Positions 1 to 8,248 of a stretch of 64,000 bases of DNA are shown here, piece after piece. The DNA is from JBIYSM02 sp044759095 (GTDB lineage Bacteria; Bacillota; Bacilli; Brevibacillales; Brevibacillaceae). The DNA is taken from positions 1-64,000 of the forward strand of contig NZ_JBIYSM020000010.1 in the NCBI RefSeq assembly GCF_044759095.2, written 5' to 3'. A model generated the notes under the pieces. The model did no database searches. It saw only the letters and a program-made list of their open reading frames with translations, and was not told where the DNA came from. Every line of letters starts with the position of its first letter. Within the stretch, counting starts at the first letter, position 1. The translations under genes and the position numbers were made by a program.

Positions 1-20
1 AGCCGAGTGGGGTCCCTTTT

Positions 21-92
21 TTCGCCGGGCGGGGCCCCGAACACTTTTCTAGCGGCTGTATGGGATGTCCAAATTTATTAATTCTTATACAC
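21..92 (-). repeat. Dispersed intergenic repeat, copy A (partial)
   Basis: Read on the minus strand, this matches the copies at 3037-3137 and 19869-19970: a GTATAAGAATT start, the block GGACATCCCATACAGCCGCT, then AGAAAAGTGTTCGGGGCCCC and CCCGGCGAA. After that it diverges and reaches the window edge, so the terminator-like 3' stem of the other copies cannot be confirmed here. It lies just beyond the terminator of the dedA-type gene. Confidence 0.8.
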
Positions 93-95
93 TAA

Positions 96-125
96 GAAAG
101 CCCTGCGCTCGCTCGCAGGGCTTTG
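96..125 (-). terminator. Rho-independent terminator of the DedA-type gene
   Basis: An 8-bp GC-rich stem (GCCCTGCG/CGCAGGGC) is flanked by A and T runs, so it could work in both directions. It sits directly after the stop codon of the minus-strand gene ending at 132. Confidence 0.8.
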
Positions 126-131
126 TCGTGC

Positions 132-704
132 TTATTTATCCAGATGGTTTTTCCGCCGCTTTTGCCAGATAAACCAGATGATGGCAACGATTGCCCCCAC
201 ACCCAGGATGGTGACCTCCAGATACTCATCCAGCAATACCTTGGCGTGCTTTCCATACAGGTAGAACAAAATTCCGATCAGATAGAACTTTATTCCCCTC
301 CCAAGGATGGCAAACAGCATCAGCTTGGTGAGCGAGTAGTTGAATACGCCTGTCAGGATCGTAAACACTTTGAAAGGGATCGGCGTAAAGGACCCGATCA
401 GGACCGCGGCATCGCCGTTTTTGGAGAACTGCTCGGTCGCAAGCGCTGTCCATTTCTCAGGGAGAAGCTTGTTCAGGATCGGTTTGCCCAGCCATTTTCC
501 CATAAAATAGCCGATGGGCGCACCGAGGATGGAGCCGGTGAAGGCGACCGTCGCGTACCTCAAAGCGGCTCCCGGTTCTATCAAACTCATGCCGATTTGC
601 AGGAAAAACGGTGGGACGGGAATGATGAACGAGTCGAGAAAGGCTAACCCGAACAATCCCCAGATTCCATATTGCATAAACATTTGCGTAATTTGTTCAA
701 ACAT
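132..704 (-). CDS. DedA/VTT-domain integral membrane protein
   Basis: A protein of about 190 residues with a DedA/SNARE-associated (VTT) layout: an N-terminal hydrophobic segment ending in a FxDSFIIPVPP-type motif, then Gly-rich GSILGAPIGYFMGKWLG, a re-entrant-like hydrophobic stretch with FTPIPFKVF, and two C-terminal membrane segments ending in a basic tail. Members of this family are membrane proteins linked to lipid (undecaprenyl phosphate or phospholipid) translocation and envelope homeostasis; the substrate of this one is not visible. The start at 704 was chosen because AAGGAG lies 7 bases upstream; a longer frame begins at 743 without such a site. A second, divergent DedA protein is encoded at 29580. 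The family call is secure. Confidence 0.85.
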   Translation of the reverse strand: MFEQITQMFMQYGIWGLFGLAFLDSFIIPVPPFFLQIGMSLIEPGAALRYATVAFTGSILGAPIGYFMGKWLGKPILNKLLPEKWTALATEQFSKNGDAAVLIGSFTPIPFKVFTILTGVFNYSLTKLMLFAILGRGIKFYLIGILFYLYGKHAKVLLDEYLEVTILGVGAIVAIIWFIWQKRRKNHLDK

Positions 705-841
705 GTGCTTCTCCTTCAATCGACGATGATCAAATATCGCCATTTCATTATACAGGAAACGAACAGGTTTCTGTAGTTTTATCTATATGACAGGCACCCT
801 CATTGCATTCATGGATTGCAAAGTTGCGTCATCATCCTTTT

Positions 842-869
842 ACAGCGGTACTGTTTCGGACATACTGTT
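842..869 (+). promoter_or_regulatory. Candidate SigK-type (mother-cell) promoter of the coat gene
   Basis: An AC dinucleotide (842-843) lies 17 bases before CATACTGTT (861-869). This fits the SigK pattern (AC, 16-17 bases, CATANNNTA) except at the last position, and it also resembles the SigE -10 box. It ends 29 bases before the coat-protein ATG. Match by eye only. Confidence 0.5.
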
Positions 870-898
870 AGCGATTGTCTGAAACAGGAGGGATTTGA

Positions 899-1795
899 AT
901 GCAAACATACCCGTATGGAGCCCATGAAGTTCTTGAGCTGCACGAAGTGTTAAACGCAGCGATCGACGCGTGCAACACGCTTCAACTGTTTGGTTCGTAC
1001 GTACATGATCTGGAACTGAAGCAGATGCTGACTGCCCAACTGCAGTTCATGCAGAACGAATACAACAGCATGGTACATCTTGTTCAGGGAGTAGGGATCG
1101 GCGCTGCCGTACCGTACCGGGCGAATGTGCAGCTGACGCCTTCGGCGGTTGCCAAACCGCTGCAGACTCAACCCCATTCAAATGCCGGACAAATGGACGA
1201 CCGGGACGTCGCTTCTGTGATGCTTGGGTTGCACAAATCCGGTGCGAAGCTAAAAATGAGCGCAGCGCTGGAGGCGGCCAACCCGCAAATCCGCAACGTG
1301 CTTCTGCAAAGCGCGATCAACTGTGCCAATCAGGCGTATGAAGTCTGGGGATTCATGCAGCGCAGAGGCTACTACCCACTGGCCACGCTGCACGAGGCGG
1401 ACAATGCCCAGCTCCTGCGGGGCTATCAGCCCATCCATCCGGATCAACCGGCTGCACAGATGCACGCCGCACCCATGGATCATTCCGGTATCGGAACAGG
1501 GCTGCGCAGTGCAGTGGAACCATCGTCGCTTCCCCCGCAGCAGACGGGAACAATTGCCGGCGATCAACCGCTGCCGACTCCCAAGTCATCAGTCAATGCC
1601 AGCCATATTTTCTCTTCGCCCACCTATCGCCAGGAGCACTACGCGACAGAAACGGATCAGACAGCGATGGTGCACGAGGGGCCTTCCCCCCAGATGGGGG
1701 ATCCTCTTGCCGCTTTGACCAGCCAGACAGATATTCGGACGACTCGCGGCACGCGAAAAAAAGGCGCAGGCAGCGACGACCCTATCACCGGCTAA
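899..1795 (+). CDS. CotF-domain spore coat protein with long low-complexity tail
   Basis: A protein of 298 residues. Residues about 1-60 form an amphipathic helical region (HEVLELHEVLNAAIDACNTL type). Residues about 95-165 match the Coat F domain: DRDVASVMLGLHKSGAKLK, then NPQIRNVLLQSAINCANQAYEVWGFMQRRGYYP. The last 130 residues are Pro/Gln/Ser/Thr-rich, with no recognisable fold, ending in a basic RTTRGTRKKG segment. CotF proteins are structural components of the spore coat made in the mother cell. An AGGAGGG site stands 6 bases before the ATG, and a candidate SigK-like promoter is upstream. The gene is a single transcription unit closed by a terminator. The long disordered tail is not typical of short CotF proteins and may be an interaction region (inference). 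Confidence 0.85.
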   Translation: MQTYPYGAHEVLELHEVLNAAIDACNTLQLFGSYVHDLELKQMLTAQLQFMQNEYNSMVHLVQGVGIGAAVPYRANVQLTPSAVAKPLQTQPHSNAGQMDDRDVASVMLGLHKSGAKLKMSAALEAANPQIRNVLLQSAINCANQAYEVWGFMQRRGYYPLATLHEADNAQLLRGYQPIHPDQPAAQMHAAPMDHSGIGTGLRSAVEPSSLPPQQTGTIAGDQPLPTPKSSVNASHIFSSPTYRQEHYATETDQTAMVHEGPSPQMGDPLAALTSQTDIRTTRGTRKKGAGSDDPITG

Positions 1796-1805
1796 GCGGA
1801 TTAAA

Positions 1806-1833
1806 CTCTGCCAATAGGCAGGGTTCTTTTTTT
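1806..1833 (+). terminator. Terminator after the CotF-domain gene
   Basis: Stem CTGCC-AATA-GGCAG followed by a T-rich run, 10 bases after the stop codon. Confidence 0.75.
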
Positions 1834-1882
1834 GTGGTAGGATGGGGAATGGACGTGGTATGAAGAGAGAGGAGTGATCCTT

Positions 1883-2989
1883 TTGATCGATAAAATTTTA
1901 GAGCGTGCTGTTGCTGGAGAGCGCCTTGGCCTGGAAGACGGACTGGCGCTGTTTGAGAGCGACCAGATTGAAAAAATTGGCCATGCCGCCAATCTCGTCA
2001 TGCAAAAGTGGCATCCTGAGCCGATTACCACTTTTGTGATCGGACGAAACATCAACTATACCAACGTATGTGATACGTACTGCCGGTTCTGTGCGTTTTA
2101 CCGTCCCCCTGGTTCGAAGGAAGGGTACGTACTGCCCAATGAAACCATCTACCAAAAGATTCAGGAAACCGTGGATGTAGGCGGCACGGAGATTCTGATG
2201 CAGGGGGGAACAAACCCTGACCTGCCGTTTGAATACTATCTCGAATTGCTTCGGGGTATCAAACAGCGTTTCCCCCAGATTACGATGCACTCGTTCTCCA
2301 CGGCTGAAGTTCAGAAGATGGCCCAGGTGTCCGGGCTTCCGATCGAGGAAGTGCTGAAGCAGCTGAAGGCGGCAGGACTCGATTCACTGCCTGGAGCAGG
2401 GGGAGAGATACTGGACGACCGCACACGCAAAAAAATTTCCCGACTGAAAGGCTCCTGGACGGAGTGGATTGAGACACAAAAAGCCGCTCACCGCGCAGGT
2501 CTGCCGGGAACGGCCACGATGGTGATCGGTTTCGGCGAGGAGATGGAGGAGCGCGTTCTCTCGCTGATGCGGATTCGTGAAGCCCAGGACGAAACGAACG
2601 GCTTTACGGCTTTTATTACCTGGACCTTCCAGCCTGAGAACACCAACATGAAAGCGGTGAACAACACACCGGAGGAATACTTGAAGACCCTGGCAATCAG
2701 CCGATTGATGCTGGATAACATTCCGAATTTCCAGTCTTCGTGGGTAACGGTTGGACCGGAAATTGGCAAATTGTCCCTTTCTTACGGGGCAAACGACTTT
2801 GGCTCCACGATGATGGAGGAAAACGTCGTTTCTGCAGCCGCCTGTACGTACAAGGTGAACACCAACCTGATCCTGCAGCTGATCCGGGAGGCGGGCAAAA
2901 TTCCGGCACAGCGCAACACCCGATACGAAATCTTGCGCGTGTTCCGCGAGGGCGAGTGGGCGGAAACCGACTTTGTTATGCAGAATTGA
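1883..2989 (+). CDS. mqnC: Cyclic dehypoxanthine futalosine synthase (MqnC)
   Basis: A radical SAM enzyme of about 368 residues in the futalosine route to menaquinone; it cyclises dehypoxanthine futalosine. The radical SAM cluster motif CDTYCRFC (CxxxCxxC) is at about residues 63-70, followed by Gly-rich GGTEILMQGG and the MqnC/CofH-type segments GLDSLPGAGGEI and TATMVIGFGE. The length is normal for the family. I chose the TTG at 1883 (MIDKILERAV) because the purine-rich GAGAGGAG ends 8 bases before it; a GTG at 1874 would put the ribosome site almost on top of the start. It is a single gene between two terminators, with the other menaquinone genes elsewhere. MqnE and CofH are relatives, but the VIGRNINYTNVC context fits MqnC best. 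Confidence 0.92.
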   Translation: MIDKILERAVAGERLGLEDGLALFESDQIEKIGHAANLVMQKWHPEPITTFVIGRNINYTNVCDTYCRFCAFYRPPGSKEGYVLPNETIYQKIQETVDVGGTEILMQGGTNPDLPFEYYLELLRGIKQRFPQITMHSFSTAEVQKMAQVSGLPIEEVLKQLKAAGLDSLPGAGGEILDDRTRKKISRLKGSWTEWIETQKAAHRAGLPGTATMVIGFGEEMEERVLSLMRIREAQDETNGFTAFITWTFQPENTNMKAVNNTPEEYLKTLAISRLMLDNIPNFQSSWVTVGPEIGKLSLSYGANDFGSTMMEENVVSAAACTYKVNTNLILQLIREAGKIPAQRNTRYEILRVFREGEWAETDFVMQN

Positions 2990-2999
2990 CCAAAAAAGG

Positions 3000-3031
3000 G
3001 ACAGAGCCGCTTGATCGGCTCTGTCTTTTTC
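3000..3031 (+). terminator. Terminator of mqnC
   Basis: A 10-bp perfect stem (GACAGAGCCG/CGGCTCTGTC) with a 6-base loop, followed by CTTTTTCTT. Confidence 0.85.
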
Positions 3032-3036
3032 TTGGG

Positions 3037-3137
3037 TGTATAAGAATTTATAAATTGGGACATCCCATACATCTGCTAGAAAAGTGTTCGGGGCCCCAGC
3101 CGACACCAGCGTTAGCTAAAGTCGGCTGGGTTTTCTT
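3037..3137 (+). repeat. Dispersed intergenic repeat, copy B (full length)
   Basis: Complete copy: GTATAAGAATTTATAAATT, GGACATCCCATAC, CTAGAAAAGTGTTCGGGGCCC, then the hairpin CAGCCGAC ... GTCGGCTG enclosing AGCGTTAGCT and ending in GGGTTTTCTT. It lies between the mqnC terminator and the 3' end of the convergent yunB gene. Same orientation and structure as copies at 19869 and 39511. Confidence 0.85.
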
Positions 3138-3158
3138 ATTTGCTTTCGAAGATATTAC

Positions 3159-3881
3159 TCACGGTGTGACTGACCCTGGTCCTTTGATAAGGGGCACATC
3201 AGGTTTTCCTTCCGGGTTATTGTACCAGTACGACGGAACGTCCCCGATGACCAGGGAATGGGTGATGGGAATCTCAGTAGTCACCGTCGTCTGATCAGTC
3301 GCAAACGGAATAACGATTCGCAGGTTTACCTCTACGTAAATAAAGACGGTTACCATTACCATGTTGATTCCGGCCTCAACCAGTTTTGTATCCAGTCTGG
3401 TTTTCACCGACCCGATCGGCACAAAAGTGATCGGGATTTTCGGACCGATATCTGAAAGAAAGCTGTTTCCCGTAGCCAGGCCGAGGGGGATGTAACTTTT
3501 GATGTTCTCTTCTTCCAATTCTTTCAGTCTGCTCTTAATCCGCTGCGTGCTTTCCCCCACGATTCTCGAGTATTCTTTAAATTCCAAATTAACCCCGCGT
3601 ATTTTCCCTTCCGCATCCTTTTGCATTTTTACAATTTCATCGAAATTCAAATTCATCTGAGAGATTTTTTTGGTTAACGCATCGTTCATCGCTTCTTTTG
3701 CCAACTGCTCCGATTTTTGTTTTGCCAGAATCAACAGGGTGGGCTCCAATCTTTGTTCAATCAGATACACCGACTGAACCGTCAGCACAATAAAGACAAT
3801 AAGCGTCCAAAAATATATTTTAGGTTTTGACATTCTTGCAATCGGCCAGCGAATGGTGCGCCTGTATCGAAAACGACCCAA
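3159..3881 (-). CDS. yunB: Sporulation protein YunB
   Basis: A protein of 240 residues with one N-terminal membrane segment (FWTLIVFIVLTVQSVYLI, about residues 24-41), a charged helical region, and the C-terminal YunB domain (IPLGLATGN, IPITFVPIGSVKT, EAGINMVMVTVFIYVEVNLRIVIPF, TEIPITHSLVIGDVP). In Bacillus, YunB is a SigE-controlled protein needed for normal spore morphology; its biochemical role is unknown. The apparent start is TTG at 3881, 8 bases after GGGGGG. It is transcribed away from ytxC, another sporulation-linked gene. Confidence 0.88.
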   Translation of the reverse strand: MGRFRYRRTIRWPIARMSKPKIYFWTLIVFIVLTVQSVYLIEQRLEPTLLILAKQKSEQLAKEAMNDALTKKISQMNLNFDEIVKMQKDAEGKIRGVNLEFKEYSRIVGESTQRIKSRLKELEEENIKSYIPLGLATGNSFLSDIGPKIPITFVPIGSVKTRLDTKLVEAGINMVMVTVFIYVEVNLRIVIPFATDQTTVTTEIPITHSLVIGDVPSYWYNNPEGKPDVPLIKGPGSVTP

Positions 3882-4009
3882 AACTTCGTCCCCCCCATCC
3901 TTTGTAAAAGCTTATGCCAGGCAACCTTGTCCTAATTTCCAACCGTTTAAAAGTATATCGTCATGGGGCGGACATATACTTAAAGTACATTGCGATTGGG
4001 GGGATGGAT

Positions 4010-4933
4010 ATGCAGACCTTTCATGTTTACCTGGAAACAGACAACCCTACGTACAGTCCCGCATTTCGCTCAATCGTACAGACGTTAACGGAGCGCGTGA
4101 AAACCGATCCGGTACAAATTACATACAAGGATGTCGTGCACCCCCGCTTCACCCTGTTCCAGTTTCAAAGCTGGTCGGCGGCGGAGTACGATGCGGACAC
4201 GATTGATTTTGCCCGAGCTTTTGTTTCGCTCGTACTGACGGAGTGGATCTTTCAAATAAAGGAGCCTGAAATCATCGAGGAGATGGCTGCAACTCTTCTG
4301 GAGGCGGAGGAAGCCGAGGAAGAGTGGCCGGAAATCCTGCCGTACGTCCTGCGGATGTGTGAGGAAACGGGAGACCAGGAAGCATCGCTGATCCACATGG
4401 CGACGCGCAAGGCAAAGGTATACCGCAAACTGTTTGACTATCTGGAAGAGGAACGCCAAATCAACCTCCTGGGGTTTGTCCGCTTTCGCCTGCATGAACA
4501 CTGGAACGACCTGTTTGAACGGGTGGAGGCAGGATTGGACGAGTATCTGGAAGACAAGCAGTATCAGGAGTTCGTCGACCTGCTCCGCTATTTCATTTCC
4601 GTTCAGGAGACGAAATACCCGCTGGTGCACGTGGTTCCGGATCTCGGCAAACAGTTTCTCCTGTACGACGAACGGGGCGAGGAGATTCAGCTGGACCAAC
4701 TGGATGCGATTCTCAGCGTGGGGGAGCAATCGTGCCGCGAAGAGGACTATCTGGTAAGCGCTTTGGTCACACTGGCTCCGAAGCAGATTGTATTGCACCA
4801 CGCCGAGGAAAAGCAGGCGCTGGCACAGACAATCAACAACATTTTTGACAACCGGCTGCGGCTCTGCACTTCCTGTACGTTTTGCCTGATCAGCCGACGC
4901 ACCCTTGACGTGACCAAACCGACTCAACTATAA
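4010..4933 (+). CDS. ytxC: YtxC-like sporulation protein
   Basis: A protein of 307 residues, largely helical and acidic, with FxLYDERGEEI-type and LRLCTSCTFCL C-terminal segments. Similarity to the YtxC family is supported by position: ytxC directly precedes thrS in Bacillus as well. Molecular function is not established. The ATG at 4010 is preferred because GGGGGG lies 6 bases upstream; an ATG at 4004 directly abuts that G-run. The 3' end carries the -10 box of the thrS promoter: its TAA stop is part of TATAAT. Confidence 0.75.
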   Translation: MQTFHVYLETDNPTYSPAFRSIVQTLTERVKTDPVQITYKDVVHPRFTLFQFQSWSAAEYDADTIDFARAFVSLVLTEWIFQIKEPEIIEEMAATLLEAEEAEEEWPEILPYVLRMCEETGDQEASLIHMATRKAKVYRKLFDYLEEERQINLLGFVRFRLHEHWNDLFERVEAGLDEYLEDKQYQEFVDLLRYFISVQETKYPLVHVVPDLGKQFLLYDERGEEIQLDQLDAILSVGEQSCREEDYLVSALVTLAPKQIVLHHAEEKQALAQTINNIFDNRLRLCTSCTFCLISRRTLDVTKPTQL

Positions 4934-4934
4934 T
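4905..4934 (+). promoter_or_regulatory. SigA-type promoter of thrS
   Basis: TTGACG (4905-4910), 18-base spacer, TATAAT (4929-4934). It lies inside the last codons of ytxC, just before the T-box leader. Confidence 0.75.
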
Positions 4935-4943
4935 GTTGAGAAA

Positions 4944-5335
4944 CAAATGGATAAAGTCAAATACGATGAGAAGGACACGGACATTACGGATGTCACCTTC
5001 AGAGAGGCGGGTCTTGGGCTGAGAGCCTGCCGGTGTACACGTACTGATCTACCCCCTTTGAGTAGCTGCCGGGAACAGGGCATCCGCCTTTAGTATCGGC
5101 CAGCCGGGTCAACCGTTATGGAATGAAGAAGCCAAATCCATTTTTGTGGAGGGCAAACAGTGGCAAGCAGTTCGAGGAACGGAAGCCGTGAGTAGCGGAG
5201 CGTAGTAACCTACGTGAGCAACGGAGAGGCGACGTGACGAAGAAATGTGCCGCCAATGTTTGGCCTACGGCTTGAAGTAGGGTGGTACCGCGAGAACTAC
5301 ACTCGTCCCTTTTTGGGATGAGTGTTTTTTTATTT
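4944..5335 (+). promoter_or_regulatory. T-box leader of thrS
   Basis: Contains the T-box signature AGGGTGGTACCGCG (about 5279-5292) followed by a terminator hairpin (ACACTCGTCCC ... GGGATGAGTGT, then T-run). The conserved CCGTTA after stem I and the GAGTAGCGGAGCGTAGTAACCTACGTGAGCAACGGAG-type stem IIA/B-III region are also present. It regulates transcription by binding uncharged tRNA; the gene context implies tRNA-Thr. I could not place the specifier codon securely by eye. Confidence 0.93.
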
Positions 5336-5375
5336 TTCTCCCCACTACACATGAAAAAGAAAGGAAGTATCAACC

Positions 5376-7289
5376 GTGGCACAGATCAACATTACGTTCC
5401 CGGATGGAGCGGTGCGCCAGTACGAGTCGGGCATCTCGATTGAGGAGATCGCCGGCTCCATCAGCTCCAGCCTGAAGAAAAAAGCGATTGCCGGCAAAAT
5501 CAACGGCAAAGTGGTCGACCTCTACACGCCTGTAAATGAGGACGCGGAAATTGAAATCGTGACGCTGGATTCGCCGGAAGGGCTTGAAGTATACCGCCAC
5601 AGTACGGCTCACCTGCTGGCACAGGCGGTGAAACGGATCTATGGCAAAGACGTAAAACTGGGCATCGGTCCGGTTATCGAAGACGGCTTCTACTACGACA
5701 TGGATATCCCGGTTTCCCTCACGCCGGACGATTTGGGCAAAATCGAAGCCGAGATGGAGAAGATCATCAAGGAAGACCTGCCGATCCGCCGCAAGGTCGT
5801 GAGCCGCGAGGAAGCGATCCGCATTTTTGAGGGCATTAACGATCATCTCAAGCTGGAGCTGATCCGCGACCTGCCGGAAGATGCCGTGATCACCCTGTAC
5901 GAGCAAGGCGAATTCTTTGACCTCTGCCGCGGGCCGCACCTCCCGTCGACCGGCCACATCAAGGCGTTCAAGCTGATGAGTGTCGCCGGCGCATACTGGC
6001 GCGGCAACTCCGACAATCAGGTGCTGCAGCGCGTATACGGTACGGCTTGGCCGAAAAAAGCGGAACTGGAAGAATACCTGCACTTTATCGAGGAAGCGAA
6101 GAAGCGCGACCACCGAAAACTGGGCAAAGAGCTGGAGCTCTACATGTTCTCCGAAGAAGCGCCTGGCATGCCGTTCTACCTGCCAAAAGGGTTTACGGTC
6201 CGCAACGAGCTGGAGCAGTTCTCCCGCCGTCTGCAGCAGTTGGCCCACTACACCGAGGTGCGCACGCCGTTCATCATGAACCAGCGCCTCTGGCAGCAGT
6301 CCGGTCACTGGGAGCACTATCATGAAAACATGTACTTCTCCGAGGTGGACAACACGACATACGCGCTCAAGCCGATGAACTGCCCGGGCCACATGCTGAT
6401 CTACAAAAACAAGATTCACTCTTACCGCGACCTGCCCATCCGCTATTCCGAGTTTGGCCAGGTTCACCGCCACGAGTACTCCGGTGCCCTGAACGGCATG
6501 CTGCGGGTACGCACCTTCTGTCAGGACGACGCGCACGTGTTTGTCCGTCCTGACCAGATCGAGAGCGAGATCAAGAACATGATGGGACTGATCGACCGCA
6601 TCTACAAAGTGTTTGGTTTCGACTACTCTGTGGCGCTCTCCACTCGTCCGGAGGACTCCATGGGTTCCGACGAGCTGTGGGAAATCGCGGAAAGCTCCCT
6701 GCGCAAGGTGCTCGACGAGTCGGGTAAACCGTACGAACTCAAAGAGGGCGACGGAGCCTTCTACGGTCCGAAGATCGACTTCCAAATCACCGATGCGCTG
6801 AAACGCCGCCACCAGTGCGGTACCATCCAGCTTGACTTCCAGCTGCCGGAGAAGTTTGACCTCTCCTATGTGGGGCAGGATAACGAGAAGCACCGCCCGG
6901 TCGTCCTGCACCGCGCGATGTACGGCTCCATGGAGCGCTTTATCGGCATTCTGGTCGAGCATTATGCAGGTGCGTTCCCGACCTGGCTGGCACCGGTGCA
7001 AGCTCGTCTGATGACGATCAACGAAGCGCATGTGTCCTATGCCGAGCAAGTCAGGGAAAAAATGGAGCAAGCCGGCATCCGTGTCGAACTGGACGCGCGC
7101 AACGAGAAGATCGGGTACAAAATACGCGAAGCGCAAATGGCCAAGATCCCGTACATGCTGGTGATCGGGGAGAAGGAAATGCAGGACGGCACCCTGTCTG
7201 TTCGCAAGCGCGGCGTAGGGGACGAAGGCACGCTCTCCGTTGATGAGTTCATCGCCAAAATTACGGCTGAAGTGGAAGAAGTAAAGTAA
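5376..7289 (+). CDS. thrS: Threonyl-tRNA synthetase
   Basis: A class II synthetase of 637 residues that charges tRNA-Thr and edits Ser-tRNA-Thr. Visible in order: TGS domain (1-62), editing domain with HxxxH (HSTAHLLAQAVKR, about residue 73) and the CRGPH element, catalytic core with MNCPGHM (zinc Cys), RYSEFGQVHRHEYSGALNGMLRVR (motif 2, zinc His) and VVLHRAMYGSMERFIGIL (motif 3), then a C-terminal anticodon-binding domain. Full length. Start is GTG at 5376, 7-8 bases after AAAGGAAG. It is controlled by the T-box leader directly upstream. Confidence 0.98.
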   Translation: MAQINITFPDGAVRQYESGISIEEIAGSISSSLKKKAIAGKINGKVVDLYTPVNEDAEIEIVTLDSPEGLEVYRHSTAHLLAQAVKRIYGKDVKLGIGPVIEDGFYYDMDIPVSLTPDDLGKIEAEMEKIIKEDLPIRRKVVSREEAIRIFEGINDHLKLELIRDLPEDAVITLYEQGEFFDLCRGPHLPSTGHIKAFKLMSVAGAYWRGNSDNQVLQRVYGTAWPKKAELEEYLHFIEEAKKRDHRKLGKELELYMFSEEAPGMPFYLPKGFTVRNELEQFSRRLQQLAHYTEVRTPFIMNQRLWQQSGHWEHYHENMYFSEVDNTTYALKPMNCPGHMLIYKNKIHSYRDLPIRYSEFGQVHRHEYSGALNGMLRVRTFCQDDAHVFVRPDQIESEIKNMMGLIDRIYKVFGFDYSVALSTRPEDSMGSDELWEIAESSLRKVLDESGKPYELKEGDGAFYGPKIDFQITDALKRRHQCGTIQLDFQLPEKFDLSYVGQDNEKHRPVVLHRAMYGSMERFIGILVEHYAGAFPTWLAPVQARLMTINEAHVSYAEQVREKMEQAGIRVELDARNEKIGYKIREAQMAKIPYMLVIGEKEMQDGTLSVRKRGVGDEGTLSVDEFIAKITAEVEEVK

Positions 7290-7293
7290 AGCC

Positions 7294-7322
7294 TTGACAA
7301 GACACCATCCAGACAGTATGAT
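7294..7322 (+). promoter_or_regulatory. Strong SigA promoter of the infC-rpmI-rplT operon
   Basis: TTGACA (7294-7299), 17-base spacer, TATGAT (7317-7322), placed just after the thrS stop codon. Confidence 0.85.
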
Positions 7323-7327
7323 TATGA

Positions 7328-7500
7328 AAGTGTAATCACTTCATACTTCGAGAAACAAGCAGAAGCGCCCAGCTTCTCACCTGGTTCGACGTCAGTTGCT
7401 CTGACTGTTGACGGGTCACTCTTATGCAAAGCATTCGTGCGAATGTGTTGATTTTGCTAGGTGAGATATGTGCGGGCGCATCAGCGTTCGCACATTTTTG
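7328..7500 (+). promoter_or_regulatory. Ribosomal protein L20 leader (autoregulatory attenuator)
   Basis: The structured leader upstream of infC contains paired segments GAAGCGCCCAGCTTCTCACCTGG and CAGTTGCTCTGACTG. It ends in a terminator hairpin, ATGTGCG/CGCACAT (7468-7495), plus TTTTT. In Bacillus this position holds the L20 leader, which terminates transcription when free L20 is abundant. The assignment is by position and structure; no covariance model was run. Confidence 0.75.
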
Positions 7501-7646
7501 TTACTACGAAAGAAAGTTTACTGGCAGCAAGCAAGAAAACTTTCTGTAGGACATCAAAAGCTTCCCAAGCAGAAGAACCAGCTTCTGCGAATGGGCTTCA
7601 ATGAGAGCTTTTGTTACTTCTCGAAAGCTGACGGAGGTGGCAAGTT

Positions 7647-8165
7647 ATTAGCAAGGATCAGATGTTAGTGAACGAAGCGATTCGTGCCCGCGAAGTTCGT
7701 TTGATCGGACCGGACGGCGCACAACTGGGAGTTGTGCCTCTCAGAGAAGCTCTGCGCATCGCGCAGGAAGCTGATCTGGATTTGGTGAATGTCGCTCCTA
7801 CAGCCAAGCCTCCCGTCTGCCGCATCATGGACTATGGTAAGTTCAAGTACGAGCAGGCGAAGAAGGAAAAGGAAGCGCGACGTAACCAGAAGATTATCGA
7901 ACTGAAAGAGGTCCGCTTTTCTTCCAACATTGAGGAACACGATTTTCAAACCAAGCTTCGCAACGTCCGCAAATTTATTGAGGACGAAGATAAGGTGAAA
8001 TGCTCGATTCGCTTCCGCGGTCGGGAGATCACACATGCCGAAATCGGTCAGCAAGTGCTTGAGCGTGTCGCAACCCTTTGTGAGGACATTGCCGTAGTTG
8101 AGCGCAAGCCGAAGATTGAAGGTCGCAGCATGATCATGATTCTGACACCGAAATCGGACAAGTAA
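7647..8165 (+). CDS. infC: Translation initiation factor IF-3 (AUU start)
   Basis: About 172 residues. The N-terminal domain has LVNEAIRAREVRLIGPDGAQLG and VNVAPTAKPPVCRIMDYGKFKYEQAKKEKEAR. The C-terminal domain has IKELKEVRFSSNIEEHDFQTKLRN-type and RFRGREITH. It binds the 30S subunit and checks start-codon choice. The true start is most likely ATT at 7647: GGAGGTGG lies at 7633-7640, and the frame then reads (M)SKDQMLVNEAIRAREVR as in other Firmicutes. The first ATG, at 7662, is 24 bases from that site. AUU starts are known for infC genes, where they allow IF-3 to repress its own translation. First gene of infC-rpmI-rplT. Confidence 0.95.
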   Translation: MSKDQMLVNEAIRAREVRLIGPDGAQLGVVPLREALRIAQEADLDLVNVAPTAKPPVCRIMDYGKFKYEQAKKEKEARRNQKIIELKEVRFSSNIEEHDFQTKLRNVRKFIEDEDKVKCSIRFRGREITHAEIGQQVLERVATLCEDIAVVERKPKIEGRSMIMILTPKSDK

Positions 8166-8171
8166 GATGGA

Positions 8172-8209
8172 GTTCAAAAAACCGGCAATGTTTCCCGGAC
8201 TTTTTGAAC
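8172..8209 (+). other. Inverted repeat between infC and rpmI
   Basis: GTTCAAAAA + CCGG pairs with CCGG + TTTTTGAAC, about 13 bp with a small internal bulge and a 9-base loop. There is no downstream T-run in the plus direction. It could be a partial attenuator, an RNA processing site or a ribosomal-protein operator; the sequence does not decide. Confidence 0.5.
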
Positions 8210-8248
8210 ATCCAGTAAACAGGTAGTTAAGACAGGAGGATTTTTATC

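Noticed and set aside
5370..7136. 588-codon open frame antisense to thrS, and similar long antisense frames at 13766-15376, 16807-18144, 35370-36740 and 41275-42519
   Set aside because: They mirror highly conserved genes in GC-rich codon use, lack ribosome sites and encode no recognisable domain; they are shadows.
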